DNA of 16,955 nucleotides, from positions 1 through 16,955 of the forward strand of contig PFDS01000008.1 in the NCBI GenBank assembly GCA_002772605.1, in the 5' to 3' direction. Source of the stretch: Candidatus Peregrinibacteria bacterium CG10_big_fil_rev_8_21_14_0_10_49_16 (lineage in GTDB: Bacteria > Patescibacteriota > Gracilibacteria > Peribacterales > Peribacteraceae). This document shows, piece after piece, positions 1 through 6,685 of this stretch. The position numbers and the translations under genes were made by a program. Under the pieces are notes generated by a model, which did no database searches, was not told the DNA's origin, and was given only the letters and a program-made list of their open reading frames with translations. Within the stretch, counting starts at the first letter, position 1. Each line of letters starts with the position of its first letter.

Positions 1-801
1 ATGGGAACTGCCTCCTGGCATTTTCATGTGGGCCCGCTTGACTTTCACATGTTCAAGAAGCAAGTGCGGTTCCGCCATGTACTCCAACCAAAGCGTCGAC
101 CCTCCGCGTTCTTGTCGCAAAATGGCACCGATCACTCCATCATTGGCAAAGTAGGCTTGTCCATCGCCACCCCACCACTGCGCAAGATGGTAGCTATGAT
201 CACCATACTGCTGAATGCGCAATGCAGGATGGACCTTGTTCACACTCGATAAGACTTGCCAGAAGGTTCTGCCATGAAGATCCATTCCATCCTTGATTAC
301 GGGATCTCCTTGCAAAGACCAGTTGATGGCAAGATTATGCTTTTGGTGAATGGTGAAGCGACACCCGTACTGCTGAGACAGTTCGTTGAGTAGGGCCGAT
401 ACGCGCGGAGGGGACGCTTGCCAATTTTGAGGAAGACAAAACCGCTTCGTGCTCCACCGTAATGTCATCACCTGCTTCTCATAAAACTCAAGCATATCTT
501 CCTTGCGGACCGTCACTTCAAGAGATGGATCTTTGCCCTCCTGGAGTAGAGAGAGAAAAGGAAAATCGGCAGAGTACATCTCATTTTTCTCTGCCCACGC
601 AATCCAGTCCATGATACAGCGTCGCAGGATGCGTTTGCCATGTTCTCGCTTCAGGTAGCGATTATGGTCAAAGAATCCAATAGCTTTTTCCACATCCTGT
701 TTCATTGTCGCCGTATCAAGCTTCATCTTCTCCTGCGCCCATACAACGAACGGGATGCACAGTAGCACAGCAAGACTTAGAAAGTTACGAAGAGTGTTCA
801 T
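1..801 (-). CDS. Exported protein of unknown function (3' end outside window)
   Basis: An open minus-strand frame runs from an ATG at 801 to the window edge, giving 267 residues with no stop, so the C-terminus is missing. The start is set by a strong SD (AAAGGAGG, 5 nt before the ATG). Residues 1-22 form a signal peptide: a short basic start, a hydrophobic core, then an Ala-Gln cleavage-like site. Residues about 131-205 (from PPRVSALLNELSQQYG to about LRIQQYG) resemble the short alpha/beta 'STN-like' modules of secretin/TonB-type and planctomycete exported proteins, and LEYMAEPHLLLE near 239-250 fits the same type of protein. That resemblance is from memory and weak. No catalytic motif is visible. 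It is likely periplasmic or extracellular, and its SD matches that of the next exported-protein gene at 1063-2064. Confidence 0.8.
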   Translation of the reverse strand, partial: MNTLRNFLSLAVLLCIPFVVWAQEKMKLDTATMKQDVEKAIGFFDHNRYLKREHGKRILRRCIMDWIAWAEKNEMYSADFPFLSLLQEGKDPSLEVTVRKEDMLEFYEKQVMTLRWSTKRFCLPQNWQASPPRVSALLNELSQQYGCRFTIHQKHNLAINWSLQGDPVIKDGMDLHGRTFWQVLSSVNKVHPALRIQQYGDHSYHLAQWWGGDGQAYFANDGVIGAILRQERGGSTLWLEYMAEPHLLLEHVKVKRAHMKMPGGSSH

Positions 802-893
802 AACACCCTCCTTTCATTGGTTATACCATGTTAAAGACCAGATAACATGCGACGATACAGCATGACACTGTATTTGCAAGAATTTTTTTATAT

Positions 894-922
894 ATCATAG
901 TAAAATATAAGATGCTCGTCAT
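894..922 (-). promoter_or_regulatory. Candidate promoter for the exported-protein gene at 801
   Basis: On the minus strand ATGACG (917-922) and TATGAT (894-899) are 17 bp apart, matching the -35 and -10 consensus at 4/6 and 5/6. The predicted start leaves a leader of about 85 nt, in an AT-rich stretch. Confidence 0.4.
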
Positions 923-995
923 ACGTACGTCCACGTCATACCAATTCGCTAGTGAATTGAATCAATATCTCACCACCTTATTTCTGTACCTACAG

Positions 996-1027
996 AAAAA
1001 CAACCCCACGCACAGTGCGTGGGGTTG
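996..1027 (-). terminator. Intrinsic terminator of the gene at 1063-2064
   Basis: The hairpin has a perfect 12-bp stem (1001-1012 with 1016-1027) and a 3-nt loop. On the minus strand it is followed directly by five T residues (996-1000). It lies 35 nt beyond the stop codon. Confidence 0.92.
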
Positions 1028-1062
1028 GAACCTGATCCTGAACTTGTGTGACTCCGGCAATG

Positions 1063-2064
1063 TTACTTGAGGATAACCACATCTTTCGGGTCCACCAGGA
1101 GTGCCGGATTCCCCTGGTACTGGGTAGAGCGCACGGTACCACTTACGGTCACCGTGATAGCAGGGTGGGCAAACCGGCCAGCGTAGGCGATGAAGCCCTT
1201 CTTGTGCTTCTTCCACGCCTGACGCAGTTTCTCGTCAAGCGCTTTCGCATCCGCCCCTTTGGCAGGAATGAGAAAGAAGGTGCGCTGAACGCCGTTCCTC
1301 ATTTCGGACACAGCCCATGCTTCGTCCGTGAAGGGACTCTTGGGATACCACGTGAGCATCCCCTGCACACCGATCTTCTTCCCGTTTGCCTCCTTCATGG
1401 ATGACAGCATCTTGATGGGAGATTCCTTCTCCAGCTTCTGCAAAGACAGGTGAACCGGCCCCTTCCCATGTCCGGCCCGCCGCTCGGCAGAGAGCATAAT
1501 CACATCGTTGGACCAGAGATCCTTCGTAAGATGGACCTGGTCCTTGTCGATCGCCACCGGAATCGGCCAGCCGCCGTACTCAATGACGAGAACGCGCCCT
1601 CCGTGTGCAATACCATGGACAAGGCAGTTGAGTTGCACTTTCTTGTCAAGCTGATCGCTCAGATAGGGCATGCGTTTGGCTTTGGTGAACTCGAAGTCCA
1701 CCTTCGGCTGCCACGGTTTGCCCAGTTGTATCTTGGTAACCATGATGTGCCGTTGAGGCGTCGCCTTGTTTTCGACAACGCGACCCCAGAGCGTCGCCTG
1801 CTGGTGCCACGAAGAATCTTTGAGTGCTTTGCGCACGTCATCATTTTCCGGACGCAGGCTGAAGTTCTCGCCAAGGACACTCTTTCCGTAGGTCCAGACG
1901 TACTCTTCCATGCACGGAATGGACCCGTGCAGGAATCCCTGCGCGCCGAACTCGCAGCTCAGCGCTTCATCGATGCTCTGTAGCGGTTTTCGTTGCGGGT
2001 GTTCCTGTGCCACAGCCATCGACTGTGCACACAGAAACAGAGCCGTAAAAGCAACAATTCTCAT
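1063..2064 (-). CDS. Exported protein of unknown function, 333 aa
   Basis: The frame is open further upstream to 2151, but the ATG at 2064 is chosen because it begins a clear signal peptide (MRIVAFTALFLCAQSMAVAQ, cleavage near residue 19-20) and follows AAAGGAGGT with 6 nt spacing. The mature protein has two beta-rich halves. The first (about residues 90-190) includes TLWGRVVENK and VQLNCLVHG; the second (about 225-333) includes IGVQGMLTWYP and ITVTVSGTVRSTQYQG. The alternating hydrophobic strands would suit OB-like or other small beta-barrel domains, but this is inference and no family was recognised. No metal or active-site motif stands out. The gene is monocistronic between a divergent spacer (2065-2219) and its own terminator, so it is probably secreted and independently expressed. 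Confidence 0.85.
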   Translation of the reverse strand: MRIVAFTALFLCAQSMAVAQEHPQRKPLQSIDEALSCEFGAQGFLHGSIPCMEEYVWTYGKSVLGENFSLRPENDDVRKALKDSSWHQQATLWGRVVENKATPQRHIMVTKIQLGKPWQPKVDFEFTKAKRMPYLSDQLDKKVQLNCLVHGIAHGGRVLVIEYGGWPIPVAIDKDQVHLTKDLWSNDVIMLSAERRAGHGKGPVHLSLQKLEKESPIKMLSSMKEANGKKIGVQGMLTWYPKSPFTDEAWAVSEMRNGVQRTFFLIPAKGADAKALDEKLRQAWKKHKKGFIAYAGRFAHPAITVTVSGTVRSTQYQGNPALLVDPKDVVILK

Positions 2065-2219
2065 GACATACCTCCTTTGGGTATTTCGAGAGTGGTGAAA
2101 AGGATCAAGCCGCGAAAGGCTATGCTTCCCTTCTCTAAGTAGCAAGTTCAATTTACTTTACAATCCGTTTACTACAAGAATAGAGAAATAGCAGATCATA
2201 CATAGAGAACACACGCAAT

Positions 2220-2642
2220 ATGAGCCGCAATACAGACACAGGTACACTGCATGTCATGTATGTCTTCATTCTCACACTGATCGTCTCCTTCATCGTGACT
2301 CTCCTGCCCCAAGACGACATGCCTTCGCATGCGGCAGCAAGGCCGTATCTCGGCGTACACTACATTCCCGTGACACAACAGATGAACCTGCCGCTTGACC
2401 ACGGCGTTCTACTGGTGCCACGTAAAGATACATCACAGCCTGCGGTTGTCGCAGGGTCGCCTGCTTCTAAAGCTGGTTTACAGAACTTTGATATCATCTG
2501 CACTGCAGACGGCGTGCGGTTGACCGAAGGCGATATGCTTACCGAACTCATTCGCAGTCGCAAGCCAGGAGACATGCTCGCACTCACCGTGTGGCGCAAT
2601 GGCACAATGCATGATATGCAGGTGCAACTCGGAGCACTGTAA
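2220..2642 (+). CDS. Membrane-anchored PDZ-domain protein, 140 aa
   Basis: Residues about 13-30 (VMYVFILTLIVSFIVTLL) form one transmembrane segment. The rest, about 45-138, is a PDZ domain of HtrA/DegP type: YLGVHYIPVTQQMNL supplies the carboxylate-binding loop region, followed by AGSPASKAGLQNFDIICTAD, and finally GDMLALTVWRNG. HtrA proteins normally carry a trypsin-like protease domain of about 200 residues before the PDZ; here it is absent and nothing upstream encodes it. The protein may act as a stand-alone peptide-binding adaptor outside the membrane, or be a remnant of an HtrA; it looks intact, which favours the first. The start lacks an SD, and a later ATG at residue 13 is also possible. 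It converges with fusA, 13 nt between stops, with no terminator visible. Confidence 0.8.
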   Translation: MSRNTDTGTLHVMYVFILTLIVSFIVTLLPQDDMPSHAAARPYLGVHYIPVTQQMNLPLDHGVLLVPRKDTSQPAVVAGSPASKAGLQNFDIICTADGVRLTEGDMLTELIRSRKPGDMLALTVWRNGTMHDMQVQLGAL

Positions 2643-2655
2643 ACTCCGTACATCT

Positions 2656-4752
2656 CTACTTCCCGCCTTTCCTCTCTTTGATGATCTCCTCTGCGACGTT
2701 CTTCGGAACTTTGTCGTAGTGACTCGGTTCCATGGAGTAGCTCGCACGACCCTGCGTCATGGAACGGATATCGGTGGCGTAGCCGAACATCTGCGCGAGA
2801 GGAACTTGCGCATGGATCACTTTGGCAAGTCCGCGGTCTTCGGTTCCGGAAATCATCCCGCGACGGGAGTTGAGGTCACCCATCACATCTCCGAGGAATT
2901 CCTCCGGCGTGACCACTTCCACTCTCATAATGGGTTCGAGGATACACGGATCTGCTCTTCGGGCAGCCTCTTGCAAACCGATACTCGCTGCCATCTTGAA
3001 CGCCATCTCGGAGGAGTCTACATCATGGTAGGACCCGTCATAGAGATCGACTTTCACATCTACAAGCGAAAAACCCGCAAGAATTCCACGACTGAGTCCT
3101 TCCTGGAATCCCTTGTCACACGGGGAAATGTATTCACGAGGAATACGTCCACTGACAACACTATTGACGAACTCATATCCCTTTCCCGGCTCCTGCGGGA
3201 TGAGTTTGAAGAGCACGTGACCGTACTGTCCACGACCACCGGTCTGCTTGATGTACTTCTCCTCATGGTCAACTTCCTTCTGAATCGTTTCACGGTACGC
3301 CACTTGCGGCTTCCCGACATTCGTCTCTACTTTGAATTCCCGCCTCATGCGATCGACGAGAATATCCAAATGCAGCTCTCCCATTCCCGAAATAATAGTC
3401 TGTCCCGTCTCTTCATCGCTGCGCACCTGAAACGTTGGATCTTCCTCTGCAAGTTTCTGCAAAGCGGTTCCCATCTTCTCCTGGTCTGCCTTCGTCTTTG
3501 GTTCCACCGCAATAGAAATCACCGGATCTGCAAACGTGATCGACTCGAGTTCAATGGGATCTTTCTCATCACAGAGCGTATCGCCCGTACGCACATCCTT
3601 CACACCGATAACCGCGCCAATATCCCCTGCTCCAATCTCGGTAATTTCCTCACGACTGTTTGCATGCAGACGCACGATGCGACCGATGCGTTCCGTGTTT
3701 TCGCTGCGCGTATTGAGCACGGATGTTCCGGTTTTGAGTACACCGGAGTACACGCGCACGAAGGTGAGTTTTCCCACGTACGGATCAGTGGCGATCTTGA
3801 AGGCGATAGCGGATAGAGGCTCGTTGATATCGGGTTTGCGCTGCAGTTCTTCCTCACTATCAGGCTTGTGCCCCTTCACCGCAGGAACATCAAGCGGAGA
3901 CGGCAAATAGGCTACAACGGCATCAATCATCAACTGAACGCCCATATTCTTCAGAGACGATCCGCAGAGCACGGGGTAGATCTTTCCCACAACTGTTGCC
4001 TTGCGAAGGCCCATCGCCAACTCCTCATCAGTCAAAGCGCCGTTTTCAAGGTACGTATCAATCAGATCATCACAGCTTTCCGCCACTTTCTCCATGAGAA
4101 CGGCACGGTACTCCATCACTTGGTTTTCCATGTCCTCTGGAATCGGAATCTCCAAACGTTTCTCTCCGTGTTCTCCTTCAAACTTGTATGCCTTCTTTGC
4201 AACAAGATCGACGACGCCGGTGAATTCCGATTCGGCGCCAATGGGTAACTGAATCGCGACCGCATCTTTGTTGAGACGGTCATGGACGGAGGCCAGAGAC
4301 ATAAAAAAATCTCCTCCGGTCTTATCCATCTTATTCACGAACGCAATCCTTGGGACGCTGTACTTGTCCGCCTGCCGCCACACGGTCTCACTCTGCGGCT
4401 CCACGCCCTGAGATCCGTCGAACACAACCACACCGCCATCGAGCACGCGGAGACTGCGTTCCACTTCTGCCGTGAAGTCCACGTGACCGGGCGTGTCGAT
4501 GATGTTGATCGTAATATCCTGTTCGCCCTGCCCGGGAACCATCCCCTTCCAATGACACTGCGTCGCGGCAGCGGTGATCGTAATCCCGCGCTCGCGTTCC
4601 TGCTCCATCCAGTCCATTGTCGCCTCTCCCTCATGCACTTCACCGATTTTGTAACTCTTTCCTGTGTAATATAAAACACGTTCAGTAGTGGTGGTTTTTC
4701 CCGCATCAATGTGGGCGATGATTCCAATATTACGTACATTTTTCAAATCCAT
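2656..4752 (-). CDS. fusA: Elongation factor G
   Basis: This 698-residue GTPase drives tRNA-mRNA translocation on the ribosome and works with RRF in ribosome recycling. All G motifs are present: AHIDAGKT at 13-20 (P-loop), RGITI at 55-59 (switch I), DTPGHVDF at 86-93 (switch II), NKMD at 140-143, and CGSS in the G5 position. Domain IV has the conserved KQTGGRGQYGHV, and the C-terminus ends normally. The length fits bacterial EF-G of about 690-705 residues. The start is firm: an in-frame TAG lies seven codons upstream and no other start codon intervenes. No SD precedes it; the leader is pyrimidine-rich. fusA usually follows rpsG directly, but here a membrane-protein gene, a terminator and two repeat elements separate them, so fusA must have its own promoter in 4753-4880. 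Confidence 0.99.
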   Translation of the reverse strand: MDLKNVRNIGIIAHIDAGKTTTTERVLYYTGKSYKIGEVHEGEATMDWMEQERERGITITAAATQCHWKGMVPGQGEQDITINIIDTPGHVDFTAEVERSLRVLDGGVVVFDGSQGVEPQSETVWRQADKYSVPRIAFVNKMDKTGGDFFMSLASVHDRLNKDAVAIQLPIGAESEFTGVVDLVAKKAYKFEGEHGEKRLEIPIPEDMENQVMEYRAVLMEKVAESCDDLIDTYLENGALTDEELAMGLRKATVVGKIYPVLCGSSLKNMGVQLMIDAVVAYLPSPLDVPAVKGHKPDSEEELQRKPDINEPLSAIAFKIATDPYVGKLTFVRVYSGVLKTGTSVLNTRSENTERIGRIVRLHANSREEITEIGAGDIGAVIGVKDVRTGDTLCDEKDPIELESITFADPVISIAVEPKTKADQEKMGTALQKLAEEDPTFQVRSDEETGQTIISGMGELHLDILVDRMRREFKVETNVGKPQVAYRETIQKEVDHEEKYIKQTGGRGQYGHVLFKLIPQEPGKGYEFVNSVVSGRIPREYISPCDKGFQEGLSRGILAGFSLVDVKVDLYDGSYHDVDSSEMAFKMAASIGLQEAARRADPCILEPIMRVEVVTPEEFLGDVMGDLNSRRGMISGTEDRGLAKVIHAQVPLAQMFGYATDIRSMTQGRASYSMEPSHYDKVPKNVAEEIIKERKGGK

Positions 4753-4847
4753 ACGAAGAAGGGCAAAAGACTAGAATAAATACGCACTGCTAGCGCAAAA
4801 GTGCGAAAGGACTATAGATGAAGCGGAAACGGGATGCAAACACCATC

Positions 4848-4880
4848 TTCCCCCTGCGGGAGGGGGTTAGGGGGAGGGGC
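4848..4880. repeat. GC-rich REP-like palindromic element
   Basis: CCCCCT and AGGGGG (4850-4855 and 4861-4866) form a hairpin with a GCGGG loop, followed by a G-run segment (TTAGGGGGAGGGG). Read on the minus strand it has the general form of a common class of intergenic palindromes (CCCTAACCCCCTCCC, then a short hairpin, then a G run). The element inside purN at 14180-14280 ends in a hairpin of similar make-up. Confidence 0.6.
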
Positions 4881-4916
4881 ATAAACAAAAGAACACCCCA
4901 GGACTCGCATCCTGGG
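4881..4916 (-). terminator. Intrinsic terminator of the gene at 4943-5542
   Basis: The stem is CCCAGGA (4897-4903) paired with TCCTGGG (4910-4916), with a 6-nt loop. On the minus strand it is followed by the T-rich tract GTGTTCTTTTGTTT. It starts 26 nt after the stop codon and would isolate fusA from read-through. Confidence 0.8.
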
Positions 4917-4942
4917 ATGTCTGGCGTAACGCCGGCAAGGCG

Positions 4943-5542
4943 TCACTTTGACGTTTCTTTCTTCGGTTGCTCGGCCTTAATGGCAGGATCAGCCGCCTCC
5001 TTTCGCTGGTGCTCGTGCTCGACCACGATTTTCCGTTGTCCCGCGACCTCAATCACGTAGAAGTGATCAGGAAGCGTCTGCGGATCGTCGGGACCGAGCT
5101 TGAGACAATGGACCGTGTGTTTGCCTTTCGGCCCTACCGTGTGAAGGTAGTATCGACACGGATCACCATCCGGACCTTTGGCATATGCGCCGTAGACTTG
5201 GTTGTGTTCCGAGAGCGGCAACTGGTCAATCGTGACCGGTCCGTTCTTGGACACGTCCACGGGAGCTGCCGCAACCGGAGCCTGCTTGCCGTCTTCCTGA
5301 GCCACCTCCTGTCCGGCATCGCCCGAAGCCTTGTTGGACACGTTGGCGCGACCGATCCAGTTGCCGACAAGACCGGCAACCAAAAGGCACAGAAGCGCCG
5401 TACCGATGAGCGTGGTCATAGGAACCTTCAGCGGCTCGGCCGGTTTCGTCGCCGACTTCGGCTTGGGACTGAGGGACGGCAGAGTGGCCATCGGATCAGC
5501 CGGATTGGGGGTCGGGTCGCCACCGTCTTTTAGGTCACTCAT
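4943..5542 (-). CDS. Single-pass membrane protein of unknown function, 199 aa
   Basis: The start at 5542 is chosen over an upstream ATG at 5578 because GAAGGAGG lies 9 nt before it. Residues 1-40 are hydrophilic and Pro/Ser/Lys-rich (cytoplasmic tail). Residues about 42-64 (MTTLIGTALLCLLVAGLVGNWIG) are a transmembrane helix. A low-complexity Ala/Gln/Glu linker follows (about 70-98), then a small domain of about 80 residues, probably outside the membrane. That domain contains DQLPLSEHNQVYGAY, Cys129 (DGDPCRYYLHTVG) and Cys146 (HTVHCLKLG), which could form a disulfide; the C-terminus is charged. No family was recognised. The gene sits between rpsG and fusA, where no gene is normally found, and brings its own candidate promoter, SD and terminator, which suggests later insertion into the str operon. 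Confidence 0.8.
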   Translation of the reverse strand: MSDLKDGGDPTPNPADPMATLPSLSPKPKSATKPAEPLKVPMTTLIGTALLCLLVAGLVGNWIGRANVSNKASGDAGQEVAQEDGKQAPVAAAPVDVSKNGPVTIDQLPLSEHNQVYGAYAKGPDGDPCRYYLHTVGPKGKHTVHCLKLGPDDPQTLPDHFYVIEVAGQRKIVVEHEHQRKEAADPAIKAEQPKKETSK

Positions 5543-5614
5543 GGGAGAAAACCTCCTTCTATGTTGTAGAAACATCAATATACCGTGATAAAACGTTTAC
5601 CACGGACTATGATG

Positions 5615-5643
5615 AAAGTAGAATATTGTAAAATAAATGTCAA
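5615..5643 (-). promoter_or_regulatory. Candidate promoter for the membrane-protein gene at 5542
   Basis: On the minus strand a perfect TTGACA (5638-5643) is followed after 17 bp by TACTTT (5615-5620), a weak -10 (3/6). TACAAT within the spacer is another possible -10. The -35 abuts the outer arm of the 5644-5736 hairpin. Confidence 0.4.
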
Positions 5644-5736
5644 CCATCTGAACCATGATTTGCTTGATTATGAGGATGAACTTGATCACAAACATCCTGA
5701 TTATCAGGAAAATCCCATGAATCATGGTTCAGACGG
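5644..5736. repeat. Composite long inverted repeat (93 bp) after rpsG
   Basis: The outer 17-bp arms (5644-5660 and 5720-5736) match at 16 of 17 positions and contain CTGAACCATGATT. The inner 13-bp arms (5666-5678 and 5693-5705) match at 11 of 13. The two stem segments are separated by unequal internal loops, 5 nt on one side and 14 nt on the other. A further partial copy (CGGTTCAGACG) follows at about 5741-5751, abutting the rpsG stop. The shape is that of a dispersed hairpin element rather than an intrinsic terminator, because no T-run follows. Confidence 0.8.
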
Positions 5737-5751
5737 TTTACGGTTCAGACG

Positions 5752-6201
5752 CTACTTCGCAAGATGCGCAAAGGCCTTGTTGGCCTGTGCCATCCTGAGT
5801 ACGTCTTCCTTCTTCTTGAAGGCAGCACCCTGCTCGTTGCTGGCATCGAGAAACTCAAGCGCAAGTTTCTGCGCTATCGGTATGCCTTTGCGCTCGCGGG
5901 CAGCGGCAATGAGCCAGCGCATCGAGAGTGACTGCTGACGCTTGGGCGTCACCTCGGTCGGCACCTGATACACGGCACCTCCCACACGTTTGGGACGAAC
6001 TTCAATAAGCGGCGTGACATTGAGCAACGCCTTCTGAAAAACATCCATTGGTTCTTCCTTCGTACGGGTTTTCATGACCGCCATCGCCTCCCAGAACGAG
6101 CGACGGGCGATGCTCTTCTTTCCCTGCATCATGAGACAGTTGATGAACTTCTCAATTGTCGGGTTGGAGTTGGCCGGAATGTAGGACTTCGGTACTGACA
6201 T
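5752..6201 (-). CDS. rpsG: 30S ribosomal protein uS7 (S7)
   Basis: uS7 is a primary assembly protein of the 30S head, binding the 3' major domain of 16S rRNA next to the decoding and E sites. The 149 residues compare with about 156 in most bacteria. Family features are visible: the N-terminal KFINCLMMQGKKSIA helix, the beta-hairpin region with VTPLIEVRPKRVGGAVYQVP, and RWLIAAARERKG in the C-terminal half. It begins 3 nt after the rpsL stop, so translation is probably coupled; there is no SD, only the A-rich end of rpsL. In other bacteria S7 represses the str operon by binding near this junction; no such structure is evident in the 3-nt gap here. Confidence 0.98.
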   Translation of the reverse strand: MSVPKSYIPANSNPTIEKFINCLMMQGKKSIARRSFWEAMAVMKTRTKEEPMDVFQKALLNVTPLIEVRPKRVGGAVYQVPTEVTPKRQQSLSMRWLIAAARERKGIPIAQKLALEFLDASNEQGAAFKKKEDVLRMAQANKAFAHLAK

Positions 6202-6204
6202 AAT

Positions 6205-6624
6205 TTACTTTTTAGCTTTACGCGCACCATAACGGCTGCGGCCTTTCTTCCGATCGCGCACGCCTTCGGTATCGAGCACACCGCGAACAATGTGGTAGCG
6301 CACTCCCGGAAGATCTTTGACGCGTCCACCACGGACGAGAACGACGGAGTGCTCCTGCAAATTGTGCCCCTCTCCCATGATGTACGCTTTCACTTCATGT
6401 CCATTGGTGAGACGCACACGAGCGATCTTTCGCAAAGCAGAGTTCGGTTTCTTCGGTGTCATCGTCGTCACTTTCAGACACACGCCACGCTTGAAGGGAG
6501 ACCCTTTTCTCAGGGGAACATTACGCATCTTGAGTGCATTCCATGCGTACTGCAGAGCACGAGATTTGCTCTTTTTCTGCTTGAGTTTGCGCGGCCGACG
6601 GATGAGCTGATTAATGGTAGGCAT
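6205..6624 (-). CDS. rpsL: 30S ribosomal protein uS12 (S12)
   Basis: uS12 sits at the decoding centre and monitors codon-anticodon pairing. The 139 residues match the long bacterial form. The invariant decoding loops are intact: TPKKPNSALRK, EGHNLQEHSVVLVRGGRVKDLPGVRYH and a basic C-terminal tail (RSRYGARKAKK). The lysines at which classical streptomycin-resistance changes occur are unchanged. The ATG has no SD; the leader carries a heptamer tandem array (6637-6663). It lies 61 nt downstream of rpoC on the same strand and almost touches rpsG, so rpoC-rpsL-rpsG is probably one transcript. Confidence 0.98.
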   Translation of the reverse strand: MPTINQLIRRPRKLKQKKSKSRALQYAWNALKMRNVPLRKGSPFKRGVCLKVTTMTPKKPNSALRKIARVRLTNGHEVKAYIMGEGHNLQEHSVVLVRGGRVKDLPGVRYHIVRGVLDTEGVRDRKKGRSRYGARKAKK

Positions 6625-6636
6625 AGGTAAGGTTAC

Positions 6637-6663
6637 TAGGTTATAGGTTATAGGTTATAGGTT
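6637..6663. repeat. Heptamer tandem repeat upstream of rpsL
   Basis: TAGGTTA is repeated three times exactly (6637-6657), followed by a six-base partial copy. On the coding strand this is a run of CCTATAA-type heptamers that ends 12 nt before the rpsL start, in the rpoC-rpsL spacer. Confidence 0.85.
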
Positions 6664-6685
6664 GCAAGAGAAGAAGTGGTTATTT

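Noticed and set aside
1..252. Plus-strand ORF at the left edge
   Set aside because: It is antisense to the minus-strand exported-protein gene, which has a signal peptide and strong SD.
859..875. TACAG-N7-CTGTA inverted repeat as an operator
   Set aside because: The arms are only five base pairs and it lies within the leader; this could easily arise by chance.
942..959. CAATTC-N6-GAATTG inverted repeat
   Set aside because: The arms are six bases in an AT-rich spacer, outside the likely promoter; no further support.
1450..1983. 177-codon plus-strand ORF opposite the exported-protein gene
   Set aside because: The minus-strand frame has a signal peptide, SD and terminator; this one has none of these.
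2599..3816. Long plus-strand ORF (405 codons) opposite fusA
   Set aside because: It is wholly antisense to a clear EF-G gene, its peptide is His/Arg-rich without motifs, and it has no start signal.
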